Assembly: GCF_014195505.1 (NCBI RefSeq)
Contig: NZ_JACIBV010000001.1
Span: forward strand, 4,092,001 to 4,156,000
Direction of reading: 5' to 3'
DNA length: 64,000 nucleotides
Source: Nonomuraea dietziae
GTDB taxonomy: Bacteria; Actinomycetota; Actinomycetes; Streptosporangiales; Streptosporangiaceae
This document shows, piece by piece, positions 49,186-58,539 of the stretch. The position numbers and the translations under genes are program-made. Position 1 is the first letter of the stretch. Every line of letters begins with the position of its first letter. The notes beneath the pieces are model-generated. The model did not search any database. It saw only the letters and a program-made list of their open reading frames with translations, and was not told the origin of the DNA.

Positions 49186-50623
49186 CAAGCCGGGAATCGT
49201 CATCATCGGCTCCGGCTTCGCCGGAATCGGCATGGCGATCAAGCTGAAGGAGTCCGGCTACCACGACTTCGTCATCCTGGAGAAGGCCGAGGACCTGGGC
49301 GGCACCTGGCGCGACAACACCTACCCCGGCTGCGCCTGCGACGTCCCCTCGCACATGTACTCCTACTCCTTCGAGCTCAACCCCGCCTGGTCGCGGATGT
49401 TCTCCCCGCAGGAGGAGATCTGGGAGTACATACGGGCGTGCGGGTGGAAGTACGGCATCGACCCCCATATCCGGTACGGCAAGCACGTCGTGAGCCTCGA
49501 GTACCTCGGCCGCGAATGGGAGATCACCACCGCGGACGGCGAGGTCATGAGGGCCAACGCGGTGATCTCCGCCATCGGCGCCCTCCACATCCCGAAATTT
49601 CCAGAAATTGCGGGGCGGTTCGCGGGGCCTTCGTTCCACTCCGCCGAGTGGGACCACTCCGTCGACCTCAAGAACAAGCGCGTCGCGGTCATCGGCACCG
49701 GCGCCTCCGCCGTTCAGTTCGTCCCGCGGATCGCCCCTGAGGCCGCCCACCTCACGCTCTTCCAGCGCACACCTGCGTGGATCCACCCGAAGCCCGACTT
49801 CGCCGTCTCCCCCGCCATGCGGCAGGCGCTCCGCCTGCCGGGAGCGGCCCGCGCGCTGCGCAACGGCATCTACTGGGCGCTGGAGACCAGGGCGCTGGGC
49901 TTCGCCGTCGACCCGCGCCTGATGAAGATGCACGAGAGACTGGCCCTGCGGCATCTCGAACGTCAGGTCCCCGACAGGGAACTGCGCCGCAAGCTCACCC
50001 CCGACTACACGATCGGCTGTAAGCGCATCCTCGTCTCCAGCGATTTCTATCCGGCGCTGAGCAGGGAGAACGTCACCCTCGTCACCGAGGGGATCACCGA
50101 GCTGCGCGACCACGCCGTCGTCGACGCGACGGGCGGGGAGCACCCCGCCGACGTGGTGATCTACGGTACCGGCTTCAGGGTGACCGACGCCCTGCAGGAG
50201 CAGCGGATCGTCGGCAGGGAGGGGCTGAAGATCCAGGACGCGTGGCAGGACGGCATCGAGGCCTACTACGGCATCACCACCGCGGGCTTCCCCAACCTGT
50301 TCTTCCTGCTGGGCCCGAACACGGGGCTGGGCCACACCTCGGTGGTGTTCATGATCGAGTCGCAGGTCCGCTATGTCATGGACTGCCTGCGCCTGCTGTC
50401 GAAGACGGGGGCGAGGGCGATCGACGTCAGGCCCGAGCGGCAGCGAGCCTTCAACGAGCGGCTGCAGGAGCGGCTGAACCGGCTGGTCTGGACCGAGGGC
50501 GGCTGCCGGTCGTGGTATCTGGACGAGCACGGCGTCAACAGGACGACCTGGCCGGGCTTCACCTTCGAGTACTGGGCGCGTACCAGGAAGATGAAGCCCG
50601 ACGCCTATGAGCTGATCTACTAG
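49172..50623 (+). CDS. Flavin-containing Baeyer-Villiger-type monooxygenase
   Basis: 483 residues from GTG 49172. FAD loop GSGFAGIGMAIKL, GGTWRDNTYPGCACDVPSHMYSYSF, NADPH loop VIGTGASAVQFVP. The BVMO fingerprint reads FAGPSFHSAEWDHS (consensus F-x-G-x3-H-x3-W), and IYGTGFRVTDAL follows. Acts on ketones with FAD and NADPH; substrate unknown. The operon with a PF10118 protein suggests steroid or lipid-ketone handling. It stops immediately before the convergent inhibitor gene (0 bases between). Confidence 0.87.
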   Translation: MESSDKPGIVIIGSGFAGIGMAIKLKESGYHDFVILEKAEDLGGTWRDNTYPGCACDVPSHMYSYSFELNPAWSRMFSPQEEIWEYIRACGWKYGIDPHIRYGKHVVSLEYLGREWEITTADGEVMRANAVISAIGALHIPKFPEIAGRFAGPSFHSAEWDHSVDLKNKRVAVIGTGASAVQFVPRIAPEAAHLTLFQRTPAWIHPKPDFAVSPAMRQALRLPGAARALRNGIYWALETRALGFAVDPRLMKMHERLALRHLERQVPDRELRRKLTPDYTIGCKRILVSSDFYPALSRENVTLVTEGITELRDHAVVDATGGEHPADVVIYGTGFRVTDALQEQRIVGREGLKIQDAWQDGIEAYYGITTAGFPNLFFLLGPNTGLGHTSVVFMIESQVRYVMDCLRLLSKTGARAIDVRPERQRAFNERLQERLNRLVWTEGGCRSWYLDEHGVNRTTWPGFTFEYWARTRKMKPDAYELIY

Positions 50624-50995
50624 CTAGCAATAACGGGCAGGCGCGATTCGGTCCATTTTGTGACCGAAACGGCCTCGGTAGTTGGCGCTGTAGTCACCGT
50701 CCGAGGCCCTCCGCCTGTCGTGCCAGTTCCATTCGGAGTCGGCCGTGTCGACGAAGCAGGCTCCGCGGTTGGCCACGAACGAGCCCACGTTGTCGGCGTG
50801 GGTGCCGCCGACGAAGACGTTGCCGTTCCCCTCCCACCAGGTGAAGACGGATCCGGTGTAGTTGGCGCCTGTCCACAGGCACACGTGCGCGTGGCACGGC
50901 GGCGGCGCCGCCACCGCGCCCTCCGCCGACGCGGCAGGCATGGCCAGCGCGCCGGCGACCAGGGCGGAGGTGACCAGCAGGTGCAGGGGTCTCAT
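50624..50995 (-). CDS. Secreted peptidase inhibitor family I36-like protein
   Basis: 123 residues from ATG 50995, with AGAGGAAC upstream; an in-frame GTG at 51013 lacks a site. Signal peptide (LLVTSALVAGALAMPAASA). Mature part: CHAHVCLWTGANYTGSVFTWW, ADNVGSFVANRGACFVD, GDYSANYRGRFGHKMDRI, a crystallin-like beta repeat typical of the I36/SMPI group, with four cysteines. Some members inhibit metalloproteases; this one is untested. Confidence 0.72.
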   Translation of the reverse strand: MRPLHLLVTSALVAGALAMPAASAEGAVAAPPPCHAHVCLWTGANYTGSVFTWWEGNGNVFVGGTHADNVGSFVANRGACFVDTADSEWNWHDRRRASDGDYSANYRGRFGHKMDRIAPARYC

Positions 50996-51071
50996 ACGGG
51001 GGGTTCCTCTCACGACGAGTTTCGGACACCCCGCACCCTATGGCGTTGCGTAATTCTCTGACTACGGACAG

Positions 51072-52820
51072 TTAGTGAGGTCTCACCACCACGGCGCTGC
51101 CGCCGCCTCGCCGTACCGGCTCGGCCACGGCCTGAATCCTGCCCCTGCCCACGAACTCCAGCGCGGTGGCGGCGCCGATCTCGGGGTTCGGCGCGAAGAC
51201 GTGGCCCTTGGCCCTGAGCTCGGCGCCGTGGTTCTCGATGAAGCCGGGCTCGGCCTGGGTCTGCGCGGTGTTGCGCTGCGTCGCCCTCGGGGCGGCGAGC
51301 GCCTCGGGAAGCTTCATGCCAAGCTCGTAGCGGTTGACCAGGATCTGCAGCACGGTCGTGATGATCGTGGAGCCGCCCGGCGAGCCCACGGCCAGCACCG
51401 GCTTGCCGTGGTCGAGCACGATGGTCGGGGCCATCGAGGAGCGGGGGCGCTTGCCCGGAGCCGGCAGGTTCGGGTCGCCTGGGGCGGGGCCGAAGGTGAA
51501 GTCGGTCAGCTCGTTGTTGAGCAGCACGCCGCGGCCCGGCACCACGATGCCGTTGCCGCCGGTGGACTCGATCGTCAGGTTGTAGGCCACGACGTTGCCC
51601 CAGCGGTCGGCGACGACCAGGTGGGTGGTCTCAGGGCCCTCCTCCGCGGGCGAAGGCGCGCTCTCCGAAAGGGGCGGCCCGCAGTCGGTGTAGCTGCCGT
51701 CCGGCTCGCCGGGCGGGGCGGGGTGCGCCATCGCGCGCTCCCCCACCAGGCAGGCGCGCTCCTTGGCGAAGCCGTCGCTGAGCAGTTCGGCCATCGGCAC
51801 GTTCGGGATGTCCCCGACGTACTTGCCCCTGTCGGCGAAGGCCAGGCGCGAGGCCTCCAGGTACTCGTGCATGCCGACGCTCGGCAGGGCCTCGAGGATG
51901 TTGAGCGCCTCGCCGACCGTGGAGCCTCCAGAGGAGGGGATCGGCATGCCGTACACCTGCATGCCCTTGTAGTCGACGCGCGTCGGCTCGCGCAGCAGCG
52001 CCCTGTAGGAGGTCAGGTCGGAGACCTCCATCAGGCCAGGACGCACGTTGCGCGTCGCGCCCGGCGTGATCGGCGGGTTCTTGACCGTCCTGACGATCTC
52101 CTGGCCGAGCCGCCCGCCGTACAGCCACTCGCCTCCGCGCCTGCCCAGCTCGCGGTAGGTGTCGGCGAGCTCGGGATTCCTGAACACCGAGCCCACGGGT
52201 GGAGGCGCGCCGTTGGGCAGGTAGAGCTTGGCGGTGGAGGCGATGTCCTTGAACCTGGCGGCGTTGGCGGCGGTCTGGTCGTGGAAGGTCTGGTCGACCA
52301 CGAAACCCTTCTGCGCGACCTCGATCGCCGGCTTCAGCGCCTCACGCAGGCTCGTCGTGCCGAACCTGCGCAGCGCGAGCTCCCACTGCGCGACCGCCCC
52401 CGGCACGCCCGCCGACAGGCCGCTCGTCACGGCCTCCTCGAACGGGATGCCCTCGAGCGAGGTCGGCGTCATCGCGGCGGGCGCGGTCTCGCGGCCGTCG
52501 ATCGAGTGGACCTTCCCGCGCCTGGCGTCGTAGTAGACCATGAAGCCACCACCGGCCAGGCCCGCGGAATACGGCTCGGTGACGCCCAGCACCGCGCCCG
52601 CCGCCACCGCGGCGTCCATGGCGTTGCCGCCCTTCTGGAGCACGGCGAGCGCGGCCTTGCTGGCGTCGAGGTCGACGGTGGCCACGGCGCCGCCGTACCC
52701 CTCGGCGACGGGCTGCTTCTGCGGCGTGGGCGGTGGCTTGTGCTCGGCGGCGACGGGTGCGAGGGGCGCGACCACGAGCAGCGGCGTGACGGCGACGAGG
52801 GCGAGGATGTGTCGGCGCAT
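51072..52820 (-). CDS. ggt: Gamma-glutamyltransferase, secreted
   Basis: 582 residues from ATG 52820. Signal peptide (HILALVAVTPLLVVAPLAPVAA). QKGGNAMDAAVAAGAVLGVTEPYSAGLAGGGFMVYYD is diagnostic. The autoprocessing and catalytic Thr is Thr398 in PETTHLVVADRWGN; SSMAPTIV and GSPGGSTI follow. Cleaves or transfers the gamma-glutamyl group of glutathione-like peptides outside the cell. It diverges from the NarL-type pair with 95 bases between starts. Confidence 0.93.
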   Translation of the reverse strand: MRRHILALVAVTPLLVVAPLAPVAAEHKPPPTPQKQPVAEGYGGAVATVDLDASKAALAVLQKGGNAMDAAVAAGAVLGVTEPYSAGLAGGGFMVYYDARRGKVHSIDGRETAPAAMTPTSLEGIPFEEAVTSGLSAGVPGAVAQWELALRRFGTTSLREALKPAIEVAQKGFVVDQTFHDQTAANAARFKDIASTAKLYLPNGAPPPVGSVFRNPELADTYRELGRRGGEWLYGGRLGQEIVRTVKNPPITPGATRNVRPGLMEVSDLTSYRALLREPTRVDYKGMQVYGMPIPSSGGSTVGEALNILEALPSVGMHEYLEASRLAFADRGKYVGDIPNVPMAELLSDGFAKERACLVGERAMAHPAPPGEPDGSYTDCGPPLSESAPSPAEEGPETTHLVVADRWGNVVAYNLTIESTGGNGIVVPGRGVLLNNELTDFTFGPAPGDPNLPAPGKRPRSSMAPTIVLDHGKPVLAVGSPGGSTIITTVLQILVNRYELGMKLPEALAAPRATQRNTAQTQAEPGFIENHGAELRAKGHVFAPNPEIGAATALEFVGRGRIQAVAEPVRRGGGSAVVVRPH

Positions 52821-52915
52821 GAAAGCAACAATGGACCAGGTACGCCCGGGGTGGTAGGGCCCCCTGCGACATCGGTGGGATGTCGGGGCCGGACGGCTCG
52901 TCTAGCGTGGACCCC

Positions 52916-54016
52916 GTGCGCAAGACCGCTTATCTCGCCCTCGTGGTCGCGGTGTTCCAGGTGATCGCCTCCCACGGGGCACACGCCGGGCAGCTCGATC
53001 GGCTGCGTGTCGATTCTCTCGGCACCGTGCTGCTGCTCGTCGGCCCGGTGGCGATCCTGGCCACGCGGCGTTTCCCGATCACCTCGCTGGCCGCCACGCT
53101 GGTGGCGACCTGCGTCTTCATGACCCTGGGCTACCCCTATGGGCCGGTCTTCCTGAGCCCGGTCATCCTGCTGTTCAAGACCGTCGCCGAGGGCCGCAGG
53201 AAGGTGGCGTGGATCGCCTCGGCGATCACGGCGGCGTACTTCCTCGTCTACTCCACGTGGCTGGTGGACCGACCGGCCGCCGGCGCGTGGCACGTCCTCG
53301 CCATCGTCGCCGTCATGCTGCTGATCCTGGCGGCGGGAGAGGTGGCGCGTTTCCGGCGCGAGGGGCGCGCCGAGCACGCCAGGGTGGCCGAGGAGGAGTC
53401 GCGACGGCAGGCCAGCGAGGAGCGCCTGACGATGGCGCAGGAACTGCACGACGTGCTGGCGCACAACATCTCGCTGATCCACGTGCAGGCCTCCACGGCG
53501 CTGCACCTCTTGGACGACGACCCCTCGCAGGCCAGGCCCGCGCTCACCACGATCAAGGCGGCCTCCAAGGAGGTGCTCGGCGAGCTGCGCTCGGTTCTGA
53601 ACGTCCTGCGCGACGGCGCGCCCCGCTCCCCGACGGCCGGCCTCGACCGCGTCGGCGAACTGATCGAGCGGTCGGGCATGGACGTGTCGCTCAGGCAGGT
53701 CGGCTCGAGGCCGCTGCCCTCCCAGGTGGAGCGGGCGGCCTACCGCATCGTGCAGGAGTCGCTCACCAACGCCGCCCGCCACGCCCCTGGCGCCAAGGTG
53801 AACGTGCGGCTGGAGTACCTGCCGGCCGAGCTGGTCATCACGGTCGACGACACAGGGCCCACCACGCCCGCCGTCCTGTCCGAGGAGGGCAGCGGCAACG
53901 GCATCCCCGGCATGAGGGAGCGGGCATCCGCGCTGGGCGGCACACTGGTCGCCGGCCCCACGGGGACGGGGTTCCAGGTCGAGGCGAGGCTGCCACTACC
54001 GGAGGAGACGGAATGA
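52916..54016 (+). CDS. NarL/DesK-type sensor histidine kinase
   Basis: 366 residues from GTG 52916 (frame open to 52880). Four to five membrane helices in residues 4-140, then HisKA_3 with His178 (MAQELHDVLAHNISLIHVQA). HATPase: VQESLTNAARHAPGA, VDDTGP, GNGIPGMRERASALGGTL. Membrane-embedded sensing without a large outside loop is typical of envelope or lipid sensing kinases. Coupled to the regulator by overlap. Confidence 0.9.
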   Translation: MRKTAYLALVVAVFQVIASHGAHAGQLDRLRVDSLGTVLLLVGPVAILATRRFPITSLAATLVATCVFMTLGYPYGPVFLSPVILLFKTVAEGRRKVAWIASAITAAYFLVYSTWLVDRPAAGAWHVLAIVAVMLLILAAGEVARFRREGRAEHARVAEEESRRQASEERLTMAQELHDVLAHNISLIHVQASTALHLLDDDPSQARPALTTIKAASKEVLGELRSVLNVLRDGAPRSPTAGLDRVGELIERSGMDVSLRQVGSRPLPSQVERAAYRIVQESLTNAARHAPGAKVNVRLEYLPAELVITVDDTGPTTPAVLSEEGSGNGIPGMRERASALGGTLVAGPTGTGFQVEARLPLPEETE

Positions 54017-54660
54017 TCAAGGTGCTGCTGGCCGACGACCAGGCGCTGGTGCGGGCGGGCTTCAAGGCGCTGCTCGACGCGCAGCCCGACATGAGCGTGG
54101 TCGCCGAGGCCGCCGACGGGGCGCAGGCCGTACGGCTGGCCGCCTCGACCGCGCCCGACGTCGTGCTGATGGACATCCGCATGCCGGGCACCGACGGCCT
54201 GACCGCGACCAGGCAGATGCCCGCCGGGCCGCGCATCATCATCCTGACCACCTTCGAGCTGGACGAGTACGTCTTCGAGGCGTTGCGCGGCGGCGCCAGC
54301 GGATTCCTGGTCAAGGACACCGAGCCTAGCGAGCTCATCCAGGCGGTGCGGGTGGTGGCCGCCGGCGAGGCGCTGCTGTCGCCCTCGGTGACCAGGCGGC
54401 TGATCGCCGAGTATGCCACGAGGGCCAAGGAGCCGATGTCCGCCGACGGCCTCGGACTGCTGACCGAGCGGGAGCGCGAGGTGCTGGCGCTGGTCGGGAC
54501 CGGCATGACCAACGACGAGATCGCGGCCAAGCTGTTCATGTCCCCCGCCACCGCGAAGACGCACGTCAGCAGGGCGATGATGAAGCTGCACGCCCGCGAC
54601 CGCGCCCAGCTCGTGGTCATCGCCTACGAGTCGGGACTGGTCAGGCCCGGCTGGCTCTGA
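54013..54660 (+). CDS. NarL/LuxR-family response regulator
   Basis: 215 residues, ATGA-coupled to the kinase. Receiver with LLADDQALVRAGFKALL, Asp54 (VVLMDIRMPGTDG), TTFELDEYVFEAL and LVKD. HTH: LTEREREVLALVGTGMTNDEIAAKLFMSPATAKTHVSRAMMKLHARDRAQLVV. Possible target is the divergent ggt gene or itself. Confidence 0.93.
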   Translation: MIKVLLADDQALVRAGFKALLDAQPDMSVVAEAADGAQAVRLAASTAPDVVLMDIRMPGTDGLTATRQMPAGPRIIILTTFELDEYVFEALRGGASGFLVKDTEPSELIQAVRVVAAGEALLSPSVTRRLIAEYATRAKEPMSADGLGLLTEREREVLALVGTGMTNDEIAAKLFMSPATAKTHVSRAMMKLHARDRAQLVVIAYESGLVRPGWL

Positions 54661-54774
54661 GCATCTCGCCGGAGGCCAGGTAAACCCGCCGGCCGGTGAA
54701 AGAACTGTTACTGGCCGCTTTCGGAGCGTGAGATTACCGTGCAGGTAAAGACTACTTCGAGAGTGGGGAATCGA

Positions 54775-54975
54775 ATGCAGTCGATCGCCCGATTCTGCGG
54801 CAACTGCAGTTGCGGCTGCCCCGAGCTGTTCGTCGACCCGTCCGCGCCCGAAGAACGTCAGGTGGTCATCACCGACGACTTCGGCCAGCGGGTCGAGATG
54901 AGCCTCGACCAGTTCGGCTCGATCGTCGAGGCCGCCAAGAACGGCTCGCTGGACAACCTGGCGCTCGCTCACTGA
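54775..54975 (+). CDS. Small Cys-rich protein
   Basis: 66 residues from ATG 54775 (GTG 54739 in frame but less likely). N-terminal cysteine cluster RFCGNCSCGCPELFVDP: four Cys in C-x2-C-x-C-x-C. Then VVITDDFGQRVEMSLDQFGSIVEAAKNGSLDNL. It may bind a metal or redox centre. It ends 2 bases before the TauE-like/CxMGM protein gene, so the two form an operon; metal handling is a plausible shared role. Confidence 0.65.
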   Translation: MQSIARFCGNCSCGCPELFVDPSAPEERQVVITDDFGQRVEMSLDQFGSIVEAAKNGSLDNLALAH

Positions 54976-54977
54976 GC

Positions 54978-55856
54978 GTGGAGCCGGTCGCCCTGTTCGT
55001 CAGCGGGACCGCCGCCGGCCTGGTGGCGGGAACCGCTTCGTGTACGGCCGTGCAGGGCGGCCTGCTGTTCGGCCTGCAGGGAACGCCACGGGTGGTGGCG
55101 CGGTTCCTCGCAGGCCGCCTGGCCTCCTACGTCACGGCAGGGGCGGTGCTCGGCGCACTGGGCTCGATGGTCAGGCTCCCCCCGCCGGTCAGAGCGGGCA
55201 TGCTGGTCGCGGCGGGGTTCATGGTGATCTTCTTCGCCCTGCGGATGCTCCGCCGCCGGCGCTGCGAGCCGCGACCACCCGCACGACGCCTGAAGGCGCC
55301 CCTCCTGGGCGCGGCCACCATCCTGCTGCCCTGCGGGGTGACGCTGAGCATGGAGATGCTGGCCGTCACGTCGGCGTCGGCGGTCGGCGGAGCTGCCGTG
55401 ATGGGCGGATTCGTGGTGGGCACCGCCCCGGCGTTCGCCCTCCTGGGGTTCGTCCTCCGGCGGGTTTCTCAGAGCAGGCTGGCCGCTTTCGCCGGGGTCG
55501 TGGCGGTGGCGGCGGGTCTGTGGACGATCACGTCGGGCCTCAGCCTGGGCGGCTGGCTGCCGCAGGAGGCGAGCCATGCGGCGGCCATGGCCAAGACGGG
55601 TCCAGGAGGCGTGCAGCTGCTGACGATCTGGGCGACCGAGCGCGGCTACCGGCCCGGCGTCTCGCAGGCCAGGGCGGGGGTCCCTGTCGAAGTCGACTTC
55701 CGTGCGGGAGAGGGAGCGGCCTGCGCCACCCACCTCACCATCGACGGCAGAGACGTCGATCTCCCGGCCACTGTCCGCCTCCCCGCGCAGCCTCCCGGTC
55801 AGCTGAGGTATGTCTGCGCCATGGGGATGTTCACCGGTTTCATCACCTTCCGCTGA
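54978..55856 (+). CDS. TauE/SafE- or DsbD-like membrane protein with CxMGM C-terminal domain
   Basis: 292 residues from GTG 54978. About six helices in residues 1-190 (FVSGTAAGLVAGTASCTAVQGGLLFGLQG, LLGAATILLPCGVTLSMEMLAVTSASA, GGFVVGTAPAFALLGFVLRR); paired Cys in GTASCTAVQGG and LLPCGVT are as in the DsbD/CcdA-like and UreH-like group. Residues 215-292 form a small external beta domain ending QLRYVCAMGMFTGFITFR; CxMGM resembles copper-site motifs of cupredoxin-like domains in related proteins. Probable copper or thiol-redox transport; not firm. Confidence 0.7.
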   Translation: MEPVALFVSGTAAGLVAGTASCTAVQGGLLFGLQGTPRVVARFLAGRLASYVTAGAVLGALGSMVRLPPPVRAGMLVAAGFMVIFFALRMLRRRRCEPRPPARRLKAPLLGAATILLPCGVTLSMEMLAVTSASAVGGAAVMGGFVVGTAPAFALLGFVLRRVSQSRLAAFAGVVAVAAGLWTITSGLSLGGWLPQEASHAAAMAKTGPGGVQLLTIWATERGYRPGVSQARAGVPVEVDFRAGEGAACATHLTIDGRDVDLPATVRLPAQPPGQLRYVCAMGMFTGFITFR

Positions 55857-55923
55857 ACCGGCCGTCCCGATTACTGCCGCGATTACGTTCCGCGATCGTC
55901 TGATCACATGTCACCCTGTCGCA

Positions 55924-57318
55924 ATGACGTGGTGGCAGAACGAGCAGGAAGTGGCGGCGCCGGCCGTTCCCGCGCCCCGCTCAGGAGACGAGCCGGAGCT
56001 TCTCGTCGCCGCCCAGCACGGCGACGCCCAGGCCGCGCACCGGCTGGGCAAGCTCTACGCCCAGCGCGGCGACCGTTCGGCCGCCAGGCACTGGTGGGAG
56101 CGGGCCGCGTCGGGCGGCAACATCGACAGCGCCTACAACCTGGGCGTCTGGCACGAGAAGCACGGCACGCTGGAGGAGGCCGTCCGCTGGTACGAACTGG
56201 CGGCGGGCACCGGCGACGCGGAGGCCGCGGTCAACCTCGCGACCCTGCTCCTGGAGCAGCGCGGCGACATCGAGGCGGCCCGCCGGTGGTTCGAGAGCGC
56301 CGCCCACGCGGGGTCCAGGTCGGCCGCCAGGCGGCTGGCGCTGATCTGCGAGGACGCGGGCGAGCTGCCCTTCGCGCGCGAGTGGCACCGCAGGGCCGCC
56401 GCCGACGGCGACGTCGCCTCCGCCCACGATCTGGGCTTCCTGTCCTACCAGGTGGGCGAGGAGGAGGAGACGGTCCGCTGCTGGGAGCACGCCGCTCGCG
56501 GAGGCCATGCCGAGGCCGCCTACCACCTGGGCCTGTTCCTGCAGGCCACCAGGGATCCAGAGGGGGCCGAGGCCTACTACAGGCTCGCCGCCAAGAGCGA
56601 GCATCCGGGCGCGGCCTCCCAGCTCGGCGGCATCGCGCTCTCCCGCAGAGACCTCCGTACGGCCCGCGCCTGGTTCGAGCGGGCCGCCGTCGCGGGGCGC
56701 CTCGACGACCAGCGCATGGCGGGCTTCGTCTGCGTCGAGCTGTCCGACTCGCAGGGGGCGAGCCACTGGTTCGGCAGGGCGGCGGCCAGTGGCGACGCCG
56801 AGTCCGCTTTCAACTTCGGGCTGCTGCTCATCGCCGAGCTGGGCGACCTCCAGGGCGGCCAGCACTGGTTCAGGCAGGCGGCGCTGGCCGGCCACCGCCG
56901 GGCGGCGATGGAGCTGGGAGGGTTGCTGTCGGCCACGGGCCAGCCCCACGAGGCGGAGAAGTGGCTGGCCGACCCGCCGCCGCCCACCTGGGACCGGCTG
57001 GCCGAGCCCGAGCTGTCGGCCAGGGCGGAGCTGGCCGCCGCCGCGACGGGGCGCAGGGGCGGGGTGACGCTGAAGGTGCGCGACCTCACCGAGATCCTCG
57101 GCACGTGGGACCTGCTCACCAGGCCGTTGCGCGACCACGCCGACGTGGTGGCGTGGCTGGTGGAGCGCAGCGGGCTGCACGCTTCGGCGGTGGAGCACCT
57201 GGCCTCGGTGCGAGCGACGATCCTGCGGCCCGGTACCTCGCCGTGGCCGACCTGCTCGGAGGTCGAGCACGTGCTGGCGACGGCGCGCGATCTGCGCCTG
57301 CGCCTCGCGGCGCGTTGA
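55924..57318 (+). CDS. Sel1/TPR-like repeat protein
   Basis: 464 residues from ATG 55924. About nine Sel1-like repeats of roughly 36 residues cover residues 25-345 (AAHRLGKLYAQRGDRSAARHWWERAASGG, AYNLGVWHEKHGTLEEAVRWYELAAGTG and so on). A C-terminal domain (about 370-464, LKVRDLTEILGTWDLLTRPLRDHADVVAWLVER) is of unknown type. No signal peptide or helix, so probably a cytoplasmic adaptor. Its transcript meets the ald transcript at a 36-bp palindrome. Confidence 0.78.
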   Translation: MTWWQNEQEVAAPAVPAPRSGDEPELLVAAQHGDAQAAHRLGKLYAQRGDRSAARHWWERAASGGNIDSAYNLGVWHEKHGTLEEAVRWYELAAGTGDAEAAVNLATLLLEQRGDIEAARRWFESAAHAGSRSAARRLALICEDAGELPFAREWHRRAAADGDVASAHDLGFLSYQVGEEEETVRCWEHAARGGHAEAAYHLGLFLQATRDPEGAEAYYRLAAKSEHPGAASQLGGIALSRRDLRTARAWFERAAVAGRLDDQRMAGFVCVELSDSQGASHWFGRAAASGDAESAFNFGLLLIAELGDLQGGQHWFRQAALAGHRRAAMELGGLLSATGQPHEAEKWLADPPPPTWDRLAEPELSARAELAAAATGRRGGVTLKVRDLTEILGTWDLLTRPLRDHADVVAWLVERSGLHASAVEHLASVRATILRPGTSPWPTCSEVEHVLATARDLRLRLAAR

Positions 57319-57357
57319 GCGCGGCACGGCGGCTCGCCGGCGAGCCGCACGACAGCG

Positions 57358-57393
57358 GAGAGCGCCCGCCGGTGATCACCGGCGGGCGCTCTC
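57358..57393. terminator. 36-bp perfect palindrome, bidirectional terminator
   Basis: Each half is GAGAGCGCCCGCCGGTGA or its exact complement, with no loop bases left unpaired in the sequence. It lies between the stops of two convergent genes (57318 and 57403), a normal place for a shared terminator. Confidence 0.75.
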
Positions 57394-57402
57394 AGCGGAT
57401 CG

Positions 57403-58518
57403 TCAGGCGGCCAGGACCGCGGACACCGGCACGTACGGCAGGTCGAGCGCCTGCGCCACCGGCTCGTTGGTGACCTGACCGGCGTGGGTGTTGAGGCCGA
57501 GGGCGAGCGCGGCGTCCGCCTTCAGCGCCTCCTTCCACCCCAGGTTCGCCAGCTTGACCGCGTACGGCAGCGTCGCGTTGGTCAGCGCGTAGGTCGAGGT
57601 GTTGGCCACCGACCCCGGCATGTTCGCCACGCAGTAGAAGATCGAGTTGTGCACCTGGTAGGTGGGCTCGGCGTGCGTGGTCGGACGGGAGTCCTCGAAG
57701 CAGCCGCCCTGGTCGATGGCGATGTCGACGAGCACGGAGCCCGGCTTCATGCGCGAGACCAGGTCGTTGGAGACCAGCGTCGGGGCCTTGGCGCCCGGGA
57801 TCAGCACCGCGCCGATCACCAGGTCGGCCTTCAGGACCTCCTGCTCGAGGGCGTAGGAGGTCGAGACGAGGGTCTTGAGGCGGCCCTGGTAGATCGCGTC
57901 GATGAAGCGCAGGCGGTCGATGTTGGTGTCGAGGACGGTGACGTCCGCGCCCATGCCGACGGCGATCTGTGCCGCGTTCAGGCCGGAGACGCCGCCGCCG
58001 ATGACGACGACCTTCGCGGGGGCGACGCCGGGGACGCCGCCGGGCAGCACGCCACGCCCGCCGTTGAAGCGCATGAGGTTGTAGGCGCCGACCTGCGGAG
58101 CCAGGCGGCCCGCGACCTCCGACATGGGGGCCAGCAGCGGCAGCGTGTTGCCGACCTGGACGGTCTCGTAGGCGATGCCGGTGGTGCCCGCCGAGAGGAG
58201 CGCGTTCGCGCACTCCTTGCCCGCGGCCAGGTGCAGGTAGGTGAAGAGGACCAGGTCCTCGCGCATGCGGTGGTACTCCTCGGCGATGGGCTCCTTGACC
58301 TTGAGCACCATCTCCGACTCGCCCCACACCGCGTCGGCGGAGTCGAGGATCTTGGCGCCCGCGGCCAGGTACTCCTCGTCAGGGATGTGGGACCCGAGAC
58401 CGGCGCCCCGCTGGACGTGGACGTCATGGCCGCTTCGAACCAGCTCGTGCACGCCGGCCGGGGTGGCGGCGACGCGGTACTCGTGGTTCTTCACCTCGGC
58501 GGGAACGCCGATCTTCAT
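57403..58518 (-). CDS. ald: Alanine dehydrogenase
   Basis: 371 residues, full length. [59 protein letters not shown] loop [30 protein letters not shown] and [23 protein letters not shown] are all classic. Interconverts L-alanine with pyruvate and ammonia using NAD. It lies 21 bases behind the aminotransferase gene on the same strand, which suits recycling of alanine formed by transamination. Confidence 0.96.
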   Translation of the reverse strand: MKIGVPAEVKNHEYRVAATPAGVHELVRSGHDVHVQRGAGLGSHIPDEEYLAAGAKILDSADAVWGESEMVLKVKEPIAEEYHRMREDLVLFTYLHLAAGKECANALLSAGTTGIAYETVQVGNTLPLLAPMSEVAGRLAPQVGAYNLMRFNGGRGVLPGGVPGVAPAKVVVIGGGVSGLNAAQIAVGMGADVTVLDTNIDRLRFIDAIYQGRLKTLVSTSYALEQEVLKADLVIGAVLIPGAKAPTLVSNDLVSRMKPGSVLVDIAIDQGGCFEDSRPTTHAEPTYQVHNSIFYCVANMPGSVANTSTYALTNATLPYAVKLANLGWKEALKADAALALGLNTHAGQVTNEPVAQALDLPYVPVSAVLAA

Positions 58519-58539
58519 GGGGGTGATCCTTTCGTGAGA

